From positions 1 through 6,438 of the forward strand of contig JAJYLU010000112.1 of NCBI GenBank assembly GCA_021787505.1: DNA of 6,438 nucleotides. Direction: 5' to 3'. The notes below the pieces were generated by a model. It was not told the origin of the DNA and searched no databases. It was given only the letters and a program-made list of their open reading frames with translations. Below are positions 1 to 6,438 of the stretch, piece by piece (positions within the stretch are counted from its first letter, which is position 1; the number at the start of each line of letters is the position of its first letter). Origin of the DNA: Nitrospirota bacterium (GTDB taxonomy: Bacteria > Nitrospirota > Thermodesulfovibrionia > Thermodesulfovibrionales > UBA6898). Position numbers and translations under genes: made by a program.

Positions 1-1
1 C

Positions 2-1042
2 GTTTTTGCTCCACTCGTCTCGTTGCTGGCCGGCCTATCAGTGGCCCTTGTGAGGCTGATGGCGAAGGTTCCATTTGCAGCAGTGAAGTTGACCGCCTTC
101 CCCCCGGCGCTCTGCATATTCTTTTATGCGGGTTTCATCCCCTATCTGGCATTTGGGAGGAAAAAGACACTTCTCCTGCTGCCCTTCGTCCCGATCTTCG
201 TCTACGCCGTGATGCATGCCCTGGAGAAAAGGGAGTTGGCGGTGACCTTTCTGGATGTCGGGCAGGGTGATTCCGCCATCGTCGAGTTTCCAGACGGAAA
301 GATCGTCGTGGTCGACACGGGCCGGACCGGGAGGGAGACCGCGGCGTTCCTTGATCACGAAGGGATACGGAGAGTCGATGCAGTCGTGCTGACCCATATC
401 CATCCCGACCACTCGGGCGGGCTGCAGCGCATTCTCGAAAAATTCCGGGTGAAGGAGATATGGGACAACGGAAGGGTCGTGTATACACAGGAGACGGCCG
501 GTCCGCGGCGGAGGACGCTTTCCAGGGGAGACGTGATTGAAGCAGGATATTGCTCGATCACGGTGCTCCATCCTTACCGGGAATTCTATACGGCAGATGG
601 AAACGAATATGGGGAGGAAAACGATTCCTCTGTTGTAATGAGAGTCTCGGGAAAGAATAAAGCGTTTCTGTTCGGCGGCGACGTCGAGGATGAGGGTGAA
701 GAGGACATCTCACACCTGAGGCCGTGGGTGCACGCGGATGTTCTGAAGGTGCCTCATCACGGCAGCAGGACGTCCGGGAACGAAGAGTTTCTTTCTGCGG
801 TTGCCCCGGACGTGGCGGTCATATCGGTCGGCAGGGAAAATTCTTTCGGTCACCCGAGTCCGGAGATGCTGGGAATGCTTTCGGGAATGAAGGTCTTCAG
901 GACCGACCGGGACGGGGCGGTCAAGATGACCGAAACAGACAGCGGCCTGATGATCAAAACCTATAAGGATTTTGTGCTGCGTGAGGCTGACAGCCCGCAT
1001 ACGGAATGGCACAATTACCGGAGGCTTTTTTCGAGGTGGTGA
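2..1042 (+). CDS. comEC: ComEC/Rec2 DNA-uptake protein, C-terminal part (5' end outside window)
   Basis: This is the C-terminal part of the inner-membrane channel protein that takes up single-stranded DNA during natural transformation. The reading frame is open from base 2, so the TTG at 23 is not a real start; 346 codons are present of a protein usually 700-850 aa long. The first ~70 residues contain about three hydrophobic segments, the end of the Competence transmembrane domain. A metallo-beta-lactamase-like domain follows. It has FLDVGQGDS near nt 248, the metal-binding HxHxDH motif in THIHPDHSGG at nt 392-421, FGGD near 671, PHHGS at 752-766, and the late SFGHPSPE and RTDRDGAV motifs. 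This is the usual ComEC order, and all expected metal ligands are visible. The gene ends 42 bases from the convergent TPR membrane protein gene. No competence partner gene is in view. Family assignment is secure; that the cell is actually transformable is not shown. Confidence 0.95.
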   Translation, partial: VFAPLVSLLAGLSVALVRLMAKVPFAAVKLTAFPPALCIFFYAGFIPYLAFGRKKTLLLLPFVPIFVYAVMHALEKRELAVTFLDVGQGDSAIVEFPDGKIVVVDTGRTGRETAAFLDHEGIRRVDAVVLTHIHPDHSGGLQRILEKFRVKEIWDNGRVVYTQETAGPRRRTLSRGDVIEAGYCSITVLHPYREFYTADGNEYGEENDSSVVMRVSGKNKAFLFGGDVEDEGEEDISHLRPWVHADVLKVPHHGSRTSGNEEFLSAVAPDVAVISVGRENSFGHPSPEMLGMLSGMKVFRTDRDGAVKMTETDSGLMIKTYKDFVLREADSPHTEWHNYRRLFSRW

Positions 1043-1067
1043 CCGCCTTCAGAATCTGAAACCGCGG
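1043..1067. terminator. weak imperfect hairpin between convergent genes
   Basis: The 42-base gap between the convergent comEC and TPR membrane protein genes holds an interrupted inverted repeat. CCGC (1043-1046) pairs with GCGG (1064-1067), and TTCAG (1048-1052) pairs with CTGAA (1056-1060) around the loop AAT. The position suits a bidirectional terminator. There is no clear T tract on either strand, and the two stem blocks are separated by unpaired bases, so a terminator role is only tentative. Confidence 0.25.
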
Positions 1068-1084
1068 CCTGAACGTCTATAATT

Positions 1085-2920
1085 TTAGTTACGGCATTTC
1101 AATTCCCTCATGTGCTGCAATACTTCGCCGGTGTCCGGCATATGCTCGCCTTTGCGAAGATATGCGTCCCAGTATTTACATGCCTCGCCCCATCTGGCAA
1201 GATTTTCGAGAGCAAGGGCAGCGTTGTAGTACGGTTCGGGTGTATCGGGTTTCACTGAAATAGCGGAGTTGAAATAGTCGAAAGCCTTTTCATATTCCTT
1301 TTTTGCAAAGTATATCTCGCCCGTCGTGTTATAGACAGTATCATTCTTCGGGGAGAGTTCCGCCGCACGGGAGATAGAGAGGAGAGCACTGTCGTACTCT
1401 TTTTTCCGAAGCGCGTCAACCGCCAATGTGTTCAACGCTTTTGTATATCCGTCTCTGGCAGCCATGTTGACGGGATCCAGTTGAAGCGCCCGCTGGAACA
1501 GCGGAACAGCATCGAGAAGTCTTCCCTCCTTCAGCATGGCATCTCCGAGAGAATCGTATGCGACAGAGAAGTTTTGTTCGAATTTAATCTCGTGGCTCCA
1601 TAATGTCTTCGCATCTTTCCAGACCTTAATTTGCCTCGTCGTGGCGTATGATAGACAGACACATAACACGGCGACAATCGAAATGGACACTCCCCGGATA
1701 ACGGAGGGCCGTCTGACGGCCCGACTCACTCTCTTATCGAGAAGTGCTATCCCGATCCCGAAGAGAAGAAAAGGCCCGATACTCGGCAAGTAGGTATACC
1801 TGTCCGCCATGAGTTGGTCCCCGACCTTAACGACTCCAAGTACAGGGAGCAGGGTCACGATGTAGTATAGCCAGATTGCAGCCCATGTCCGCTGTCTTCT
1901 TGAAATGAGTAGACAAAAAATCGTTATGACGGCGACAAGGAGAAGAGGGGCCAGGAATTTCATCGAAAGGAGAGATACATTTTTGGGGTAAGGATAAAAG
2001 GGTATCAGCTCGACAGGCATTAACATCTTGGCAAGATATGAACAAATCACGTAAAAACTTGTGGTAATTCGACTCGTAAGTGGATATACAAGTGAATTTA
2101 ACGGCATGAGTATTCCCTGTGTGGAGTTTTGGGACTTCAGCGTAATAATGGAAGAACCGATGCTTAAAACCAAGAAAGGGATTTTTTCGAGCACGACTAT
2201 TCTTACGTTAGTCTTGGTGAGTCTTCCGAATGGATACCAGTCCAATATCAGCAACACAAATGGAAGCGCTACCGCCATCGGTTTGCTGAGCAGCGCAAGG
2301 AAGAAGAAAATAAGGCTTGCCATATATTTACCGCTGAAAACTTCCGCAGGAAATGACGCACTTGCCTTTTTCTCGGAGATACAAGAAACATACTCGATGT
2401 ATGAAAAGATACTGAGAAGAAAAAAGAATGCACACAGGACATCTTTTCTCTCGGATACCCAGGCAACGGATTCCACATGCAGGGGATGAATGCCAAACAG
2501 CAGGCCCGCCGTCATCGCTGAAAGATATACGGCTCCGTTCGATGTTCCTCCCCCGGTTTCCGGACGCGGCGCCTGAAGAGTGTCCGAACGCTCAAATAAT
2601 CGGAGTGCAACGACTGTCACCAGGAAGGCGTTCAGACAATGTAAAACGATGCTTGACAGGTGATGCCCGACAGGGTTCAGTCCCCACAGAGCATAGTCAA
2701 GTGCGTGCGATATCCATGTGAGCGGATGCCAATTGCTTGTGTAGAATTCGAAAAAGGCCCATCTGAAAAAATCTGCACCAATGGATTGTATATGAGGATT
2801 CTCGAAGACATACTTGCCGTCGTCCCAGTTGACAAATCCATTCTGCAGGGCCGGGAGATATACGAAAAACGTAATCAGGGAAACGGTGGTTGCCGCAAGA
2901 TACCGGCGCGGCCCGCTCAC
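1085..2920 (-). CDS. TMTC-like polytopic membrane protein with C-terminal TPR repeats
   Basis: This is a 611-aa membrane protein of the bacterial TPR/O-mannosyltransferase-like (TMTC-like) group, probably a GT-C fold enzyme using a lipid-linked sugar donor; substrate unknown. After a hydrophobic N-terminal helix (about 8-25) comes NGFVNWDDGKYV (27-38), whose acidic pair lies in the first extracytoplasmic loop, as is usual for GT-C catalytic residues. HPLHVESVAWVSERKDVL (145-162) and ADRYTYLPSIGP (372-383) are typical of this group. About ten hydrophobic segments run to residue ~426. The C-terminal ~160 residues form about four TPR units: 453-485, 487-526, 527-560 and 561-590. The start is GTG at 2920; an in-frame stop lies at 2987-2989 with no ATG between, and the ribosome-binding site is poor. 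Parts of the gene are much more AT-rich than its neighbours. Family likeness is clear; the enzymatic role is inference. Confidence 0.8.
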   Translation of the reverse strand: MSGPRRYLAATTVSLITFFVYLPALQNGFVNWDDGKYVFENPHIQSIGADFFRWAFFEFYTSNWHPLTWISHALDYALWGLNPVGHHLSSIVLHCLNAFLVTVVALRLFERSDTLQAPRPETGGGTSNGAVYLSAMTAGLLFGIHPLHVESVAWVSERKDVLCAFFFLLSIFSYIEYVSCISEKKASASFPAEVFSGKYMASLIFFFLALLSKPMAVALPFVLLILDWYPFGRLTKTNVRIVVLEKIPFLVLSIGSSIITLKSQNSTQGILMPLNSLVYPLTSRITTSFYVICSYLAKMLMPVELIPFYPYPKNVSLLSMKFLAPLLLVAVITIFCLLISRRQRTWAAIWLYYIVTLLPVLGVVKVGDQLMADRYTYLPSIGPFLLFGIGIALLDKRVSRAVRRPSVIRGVSISIVAVLCVCLSYATTRQIKVWKDAKTLWSHEIKFEQNFSVAYDSLGDAMLKEGRLLDAVPLFQRALQLDPVNMAARDGYTKALNTLAVDALRKKEYDSALLSISRAAELSPKNDTVYNTTGEIYFAKKEYEKAFDYFNSAISVKPDTPEPYYNAALALENLARWGEACKYWDAYLRKGEHMPDTGEVLQHMRELKCRN

Positions 2921-2952
2921 GTGGTTGCCGTTCCGCGGTAATTCTTTAGAAC

Positions 2953-2983
2953 GGCTATGGATGCCAAGGCAGTCCTGATAACC
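2953..2983 (-). other. bulged hairpin in the hemB-TPR gene spacer
   Basis: The 108-base spacer between hemB and the TPR membrane protein gene can form, on the - strand, an outer 6-bp stem GGTTAT/ATAGCC (one G-U pair). Inside it are GGA/TCC and TGC/GCA around the loop CTTG, with small bulges (CA and C) on one side only. No T tract follows, so it is not a standard intrinsic terminator. It could be a leader structure of the downstream gene or the 3' end of hemB mRNA, or chance. No convincing promoter was found in this spacer. Confidence 0.3.
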
Positions 2984-3028
2984 AGTCTACCTTTTTTGGG
3001 GGAGGCTTTTTCAACGCGCGGGCCACCC

Positions 3029-4018
3029 TCATATTCCCGTAAAGTGAGGTCTGCCGAGTGCCTTGGCGGCTTCCTTCGCGAAGTAAGTGAGGATCATATC
3101 CGCGCCGGCCCTCTTGATGGACGTCAGCACTTCCAGCATGGCGCGTGTTTCATCGATCCAGCCGAGTTTGGCGGCGGCTTTGATGACCGAATACTCCCCG
3201 CTCACGTTATATGCGGCCACCGGCAGGTCGAAATTCTCCCTTACGTCCGATATGACGTCGAGATAAGTCATCGCCGGTTTTACCATCACGATATCGGCGC
3301 CTTCGTCAATATCGAGTGCTACCTCCCTGAGGGCCTCCCGTCTGTTGGCCGGGTCCATCTGATAGGACCGCCTGTCGCCAAACTGGGGGGTCGATTCCGC
3401 AGCCTCGCGGAACGGACCGTAAAAGGCCGATGCGTATTTCGCCGCGTAACTCATGATCGGCGTTTCGGAAAACCCCTCCCCGTCGAGAGCGGCGCGTATT
3501 GCGCCCACCCTGCCGTCCATCATGTCCGAAGGCGCAACCATGTCGGCGCCGGCCGTTGCGTGCGATACCGCCTCCTTCGCGAGAAGTTCGAGCGTGGCAT
3601 CGTTCTTCACGTCGCCGCCTTCGATGATCCCGCAGTGGCCGTGGCTTGTATACTCGCACATACAGACATCGGTGATCACATAGAGTTCGGGGAGCTTATG
3701 CTTGATCTCCCTGATCGCCTTCTGGACAACGCCATGGGGGTCGTATGCCCCGGAGCCGATCTCGTCCTTCTTCTCCGGAATGCCGAAAAGCAGGACAGAA
3801 GGTATTCCGAGTGAGTAGACTTCCTTTGCATGCCGGACGATCATGTCGACCGACTCCTGAAAACACCCCGGCATCGACTTTATTTCTTTGCGGACCTTTT
3901 TCCCGAAGGTGACGAAAAGGGGGTAGATGAAGTCATCAGGAGAAAGTGAGGTCTCCCTCACCATCCTCCTGATGATCTCGCTTTTTCTGAGTCTTCTCGG
4001 TCTGTGAGAGGGGAACAT
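3029..4018 (-). CDS. hemB: delta-aminolevulinic acid dehydratase (porphobilinogen synthase)
   Basis: This cytoplasmic enzyme condenses two 5-aminolevulinate molecules to porphobilinogen, the first pyrrole of heme, siroheme, cobalamin and related tetrapyrroles. The 329-aa length is normal. The N-terminus ([13 protein letters not shown]...[12 protein letters not shown]) matches the family and supports the ATG at 4018. The zinc-site motif [14 protein letters not shown] gives Cys119, Cys121 and Cys129, so this is the cysteine-rich zinc form, not the magnesium-only form with an Asp-rich site. The two Schiff-base lysines are Lys194 (in [17 protein letters not shown]) and Lys247 (in [12 protein letters not shown]). 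The gene begins 19 bases after the HesB-like gene, which suggests co-transcription. No clear Shine-Dalgarno sequence precedes its ATG (ACCTAAAATG), so it may rely on ribosomes arriving from the upstream gene. Confidence 0.98.
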   Translation of the reverse strand: MFPSHRPRRLRKSEIIRRMVRETSLSPDDFIYPLFVTFGKKVRKEIKSMPGCFQESVDMIVRHAKEVYSLGIPSVLLFGIPEKKDEIGSGAYDPHGVVQKAIREIKHKLPELYVITDVCMCEYTSHGHCGIIEGGDVKNDATLELLAKEAVSHATAGADMVAPSDMMDGRVGAIRAALDGEGFSETPIMSYAAKYASAFYGPFREAAESTPQFGDRRSYQMDPANRREALREVALDIDEGADIVMVKPAMTYLDVISDVRENFDLPVAAYNVSGEYSVIKAAAKLGWIDETRAMLEVLTSIKRAGADMILTYFAKEAAKALGRPHFTGI

Positions 4019-4037
4019 TTTAGGTATGACCGGGCGT

Positions 4038-4364
4038 CTATCCGCAGGAGCTGCAGCCGGAGCCCGAACCGCAGGAAGGCGCTTCGCCTCCGTTGATCAC
4101 GAAACCCTCGCCCTGCTCGGACTTTATGTAGTCGATCTCCTTGTTGCTGAGGCTCTCATACGCGTCTTTTGCGACGAAGACCCTGAGCCCGTTTTTTTCT
4201 ACGGTCTCATCGCCCTCATTCGCATTTTCGTCTATGTCCATGCCATAGCTCGGCCCGCAGCAGCCCGCGCCGTGGATAAATACCCTCAGGCCCCAGCCTT
4301 CCTTACCTTCGGCTTTCAAAATCTCCTTCGCCTTTTCGGCGGCAGTATCAGATACTTTTAACAC
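4038..4364 (-). CDS. HesB/IscA-type (A-type carrier-like) Fe-S protein with cysteine-rich tail
   Basis: This 108-aa protein resembles IscA/ErpA/HesB A-type carriers, which hold and pass on Fe-S clusters. I chose the GTG at 4364 because GGAGG lies 6 bases before it and the protein then begins [16 protein letters not shown], as in the family. The same frame stays open upstream to an ATG at 4475, but that would add 37 unfamily-like residues and overlap glnB. The core [15 protein letters not shown] gives Cys35 and Cys36, where classic A-type proteins have one Cys (GGCSGF). The C-terminus has Cys98, Cys104 and Cys107 (C-x5-C-x2-C) instead of the usual C-x-C. The GPSYGM sequence suggests the HesB-like group in which some members carry selenocysteine; here both codons are TGC, so it is an ordinary Cys protein. 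It lies 91 bases after glnB and 19 before hemB. Cluster carriage is inferred from family; the client is unknown. Confidence 0.88.
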   Translation of the reverse strand: MLKVSDTAAEKAKEILKAEGKEGWGLRVFIHGAGCCGPSYGMDIDENANEGDETVEKNGLRVFVAKDAYESLSNKEIDYIKSEQGEGFVINGGEAPSCGSGSGCSSCG

Positions 4365-4370
4365 GGTAAA

Positions 4371-4375
4371 CCTCC
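4371..4375 (-). promoter_or_regulatory. ribosome-binding site that fixes the HesB-like start
   Basis: On the - strand this reads GGAGG followed by TTTACC and then GTG. The 6-base spacing is good and favours the GTG at 4364 over the upstream ATG at 4475. Confidence 0.85.
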
Positions 4376-4455
4376 ACAATTTTTGATGTTTTAGCTTACG
4401 TGAAAAACCGCTGAAAAAGCAAGCATAACGAGTCTGGGCGGCCTTCCTTCTCACT

Positions 4456-4806
<351 letters not shown>

Positions 4807-5784
4807 TTACGATACTTCGCTGAAACGTACGAGTTTTGAGTATTCGCAGAGCGTCGACATCGCCAGGCTCTTCGTGACGATACCCTCTTCCTCAACCGCC
4901 GCGATCGGATTCAGCCCCCCCACCACGACGATTCCCGCCTTGTCGGTGCCCACCGGCATTTCAAGGAGGGGCCGGTTCGGACTCCCTATCGCGAGTATCC
5001 CGCCCAGCCCTTTTTCCTGCATCTTCATTTTCAGTTCCCCGGCCCGGTCGACGCAGACTGCGGGTATCTCCCTGAAGCTCGCGAGGATCTTGCCGGAGTT
5101 GTGGGCGACCGCGCTCCTTACATCGGTCATACTGCTCCTGATAAAGATCTCCAGCGGGTCGAGAGAAGAGCCGTCGTAACTGATCAGCGCCAGGAACCTC
5201 GACGGTTCCCCGCCCTGCACCTGGAGCACGCCGCCGAACCGGGAGGTGACGGGGACACCCGCCTTGAGCAGGATGCTGTTTATCGTGACGCTGCAGACTG
5301 TGCCGAAGCCCACGTGGCCGGCCGGCACCGGCACGTCGCCGATGGACTCGCCGCTTCTTGCGGTAATGACCCTGTCGCTCATGTTGAAGACCGAAGAGAA
5401 CGCGCCCTTCATCACCTTCAGGGCAGGCGCAAACCGGTCTTCGGGGAAAAATGTCACGTTTAGGATGATCTTTCCTTTCCTGGTCTCGATGTCGAAGTCG
5501 CTCAGATAAGAGAGGGTCTCTATTTTATTGATTACGAAGCCGACCTTCTCTGAAACAAGCGACTGGGAAAGCTCCTCCCGGCCCTTCTGCGTGATCCGTC
5601 TGCCCTCTTTCCCCAAGACCCTGGTGTAGCCTTTTTCGTCGAGGATTCGGAGATGGTAGCGGACGGTCCGCTCGGCCAGTTCGATGCCGTGCGCCGTAAG
5701 TCTCCTGGCGATTTCCCTGGAGCCGGTTATCTTGTCGTGCCGTGCGTCAAGGACCTTAAGGATCGAAATCATCGTCTTGTTCAT
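4807..5784 (-). CDS. nrpR: NrpR-family nitrogen repressor (winged helix + one NrpR regulatory domain)
   Basis: This is a probable transcriptional repressor of nitrogen-assimilation genes. Characterised family members are archaeal: NrpR of methanogens represses nif and glnA and is released by 2-oxoglutarate. The 325-aa protein has an N-terminal winged helix-turn-helix (about 1-75, with GSREIARRL and ERTVRYHLRILDEKGYT as likely recognition region). A single DUF128/NrpR regulatory domain follows (about 80-320), with GHVGFGTVCSVTINSILLKAG (157-177, conserved core), RFGGVLQVQGG (182-192) and AGIVVVGGLNPIAAVEE (283-299). Many archaeal versions have two such domains. I chose ATG 5784, preceded by AAGGAG at 6-base spacing. 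An ATG at 5838, overlapping the upstream stop as ATGA, would add 18 residues encoded by a hairpin and has no SD sequence. The gene lies between a glutamate synthase-like gene and glnB, which supports a nitrogen role. Targets and autoregulation are unknown. Confidence 0.9.
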   Translation of the reverse strand: MNKTMISILKVLDARHDKITGSREIARRLTAHGIELAERTVRYHLRILDEKGYTRVLGKEGRRITQKGREELSQSLVSEKVGFVINKIETLSYLSDFDIETRKGKIILNVTFFPEDRFAPALKVMKGAFSSVFNMSDRVITARSGESIGDVPVPAGHVGFGTVCSVTINSILLKAGVPVTSRFGGVLQVQGGEPSRFLALISYDGSSLDPLEIFIRSSMTDVRSAVAHNSGKILASFREIPAVCVDRAGELKMKMQEKGLGGILAIGSPNRPLLEMPVGTDKAGIVVVGGLNPIAAVEEEGIVTKSLAMSTLCEYSKLVRFSEVS

Positions 5785-5790
5785 TCCCCG

Positions 5791-5796
5791 CTCCTT
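5791..5796 (-). promoter_or_regulatory. ribosome-binding site that fixes the nrpR start
   Basis: The - strand reads AAGGAG followed by CGGGGA and ATG at 5784. This places the nrpR start after the hairpin rather than at the ATG overlapping the upstream stop codon. The site begins only 4 bases beyond the end of the hairpin at 5801-5827. Confidence 0.85.
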
Positions 5797-5800
5797 GTAA

Positions 5801-5827
5801 GAGGGAGACGGCGTTGCCGTCTCCCTC
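5801..5827 (-). promoter_or_regulatory. perfect 12-bp intercistronic hairpin before nrpR
   Basis: GAGGGAGACGGC and GCCGTCTCCCTC form a perfect 12-bp inverted repeat around a 3-base loop (AAC on the - strand, GTT on the + strand), extendable by two G-U pairs. It begins 7 bases after the stop of the glutamate synthase-like gene and ends 4 bases before the nrpR SD sequence. No T tract follows (TTACAAGG), so a classic intrinsic terminator is unlikely. Possible roles are a processing or stability element that uncouples the two genes, a translational control element, or a protein-binding palindrome. It does not contain the archaeal NrpR operator pattern GGAA-N6-TTCC. Confidence 0.75.
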
Positions 5828-5834
5828 CCCGTGA

Positions 5835-6438
5835 TCATATTTTGCCGAAGAGGATATTCTTCGCTTCCTTGACGTCTGAGTCCATCACATACGGAATGCC
5901 CGTCACTTCCGTGGCGTTCTGCGTAAGGGAAACGAGGTCAGCCCTCTCGATATGCTCGACGCCGAATTTTCTGGCGCCGGCCATGAGTTGCTGGAGTCCG
6001 AGCTGCAGCCTGTCGCAGAAGGTATACATTCCGAGGGCGCCGGCAGGTATCTCGCTGTAGCGGTTGCCAAACTTCGACTTGAGCGTCTCCGCGCTGACAA
6101 AGATCGTTTCGAGACTCTCTCCGTGCTTTTTGATTTCCGGCGGGAGCTTGTTTTCGGAGAGCCATCTGTCGATGTTCTTTCCGACCATCGCCGGGACCAT
6201 CGTCGCCCTTCCCATGCAGACCGCCTTGAAATATGGTGCGCCGAGCGCGAGGGCCTTGAAGATGTGGTCTTCGAGGGAGAAGCCGCCCGCGATCGCCAGA
6301 TCGGGGACGTATTTCCCTTTTGCCCTCAGCTCCTTCGCAAACCGGTACGCGATCGACTGAAGGTAGAGCGTCGGGATTCCCCATTCGTTCATCATGCGCC
6401 AGGGGCTCATTCCAGTGCCGCCGCCTGCTCCGTCTATC
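5835..6438 (-). CDS. glutamate synthase-like FMN-binding protein, C-terminal part (5' end outside window)
   Basis: These are the last 200 codons of a protein of the FMN-binding glutamate synthase family, the alpha/beta barrel that forms glutamate from 2-oxoglutarate and channelled ammonia in true GOGAT. The frame is open to the window edge, so the ATG at 6410 is internal: it lies inside the family motif DGAGGGTGMSPW. Further family signs are the barrel-end phosphate-binding stretch IAGGFSLEDHIFKALALGAPY and the C-terminal YTFCDRLQLGLQQLMAGARKFG with VTGIPYVMDSDV. Classic glutamate synthases have a 3Fe-4S ligand pattern C-x5-C-x4-C just after the phosphate-binding stretch. Here one Cys (6216-6218) is present in AVCMGRATMVPAM, and the other two positions are not Cys. 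It is therefore a GltB2-like relative and may not be a standard GOGAT. It is followed by nrpR and glnB, which supports a nitrogen-linked role. Confidence 0.85.
   Translation of the reverse strand, partial: IDGAGGGTGMSPWRMMNEWGIPTLYLQSIAYRFAKELRAKGKYVPDLAIAGGFSLEDHIFKALALGAPYFKAVCMGRATMVPAMVGKNIDRWLSENKLPPEIKKHGESLETIFVSAETLKSKFGNRYSEIPAGALGMYTFCDRLQLGLQQLMAGARKFGVEHIERADLVSLTQNATEVTGIPYVMDSDVKEAKNILFGKI

Noticed and set aside
2940..2975. Sigma-54 promoter upstream of the TPR gene (TGGCATCCATAGCC)
   Set aside because: The GG and GC elements are 10 rather than 12 bases apart, and the -12 element is not TTGC.
2957..3814. Long open frame on the + strand (285 codons) opposite hemB
   Set aside because: It is antisense to a hemB with all catalytic and zinc residues intact. 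The translation has no recognisable motifs and is rich in His/Arg, as expected of a GC-rich shadow frame.
4251..4270. Selenocysteine in the HesB-like protein
   Set aside because: Both core codons read TGC on the - strand; there is no in-frame TGA.
4365..4455. Promoter or terminator in the 91-base glnB-HesB spacer
   Set aside because: TTGCTT with TAAGCT at 18-base spacing on the - strand is too weak to call, and the partial GCTT/AAGC inverted repeat is short and mismatched.
5785..5838. nrpR start at 5838, overlapping the upstream stop as ATGA
   Set aside because: It looks like translational coupling, but the extra 18 residues are encoded by the hairpin, no SD precedes it, and the ATG at 5784 has AAGGAG at good spacing.

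Overview
The window looks like bacterial chromosome from an uncultured or anaerobic lineage. My best guess is Nitrospirota (Thermodesulfovibrionia-like) or a Desulfobacterota relative. The guess rests on a bacterial ComEC and a GlnB very close to the proteobacterial form, set beside an archaeal-type NrpR repressor, a cysteine-tailed HesB/IscA-like protein and a TMTC-like TPR membrane protein. No rRNA or other phylogenetic marker is present, so this is an inference. The window is densely coding, with no mobile element, CRISPR array or tRNA that I could see.

Layout. On the + strand, positions 2-1042 hold the 3' end of comEC: the last membrane helices and the whole metallo-beta-lactamase-like domain. 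It converges on a run of six genes on the - strand. Read in their direction of transcription (right to left) these are: a glutamate synthase-like FMN domain protein (cut by the right edge), nrpR, glnB, a HesB/IscA-type Fe-S carrier, hemB, and a membrane protein with C-terminal TPRs. The gaps are 50, 9, 91, 19 and 108 bases.

How the genes fit together. The first three form a nitrogen-control module: a glutamate synthase-related enzyme, a repressor whose archaeal relatives sense 2-oxoglutarate, and the PII protein that senses ATP/ADP and 2-oxoglutarate. A perfect 12-bp hairpin sits between the glutamate synthase-like gene and nrpR, just upstream of the nrpR ribosome-binding site. The HesB-like gene and hemB are 19 bases apart and probably co-transcribed; they concern Fe-S cluster handling and the second common step of tetrapyrrole synthesis. 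The TPR membrane protein gene follows after a 108-base gap, is visibly more AT-rich in parts than its neighbours, and may be a separate transcription unit.

None of the families is new. The most interesting parts are the NrpR/GlnB/glutamate synthase-like combination in a bacterium, the intercistronic hairpin, and the apparent loss of the 3Fe-4S ligand pattern in the glutamate synthase-like protein.
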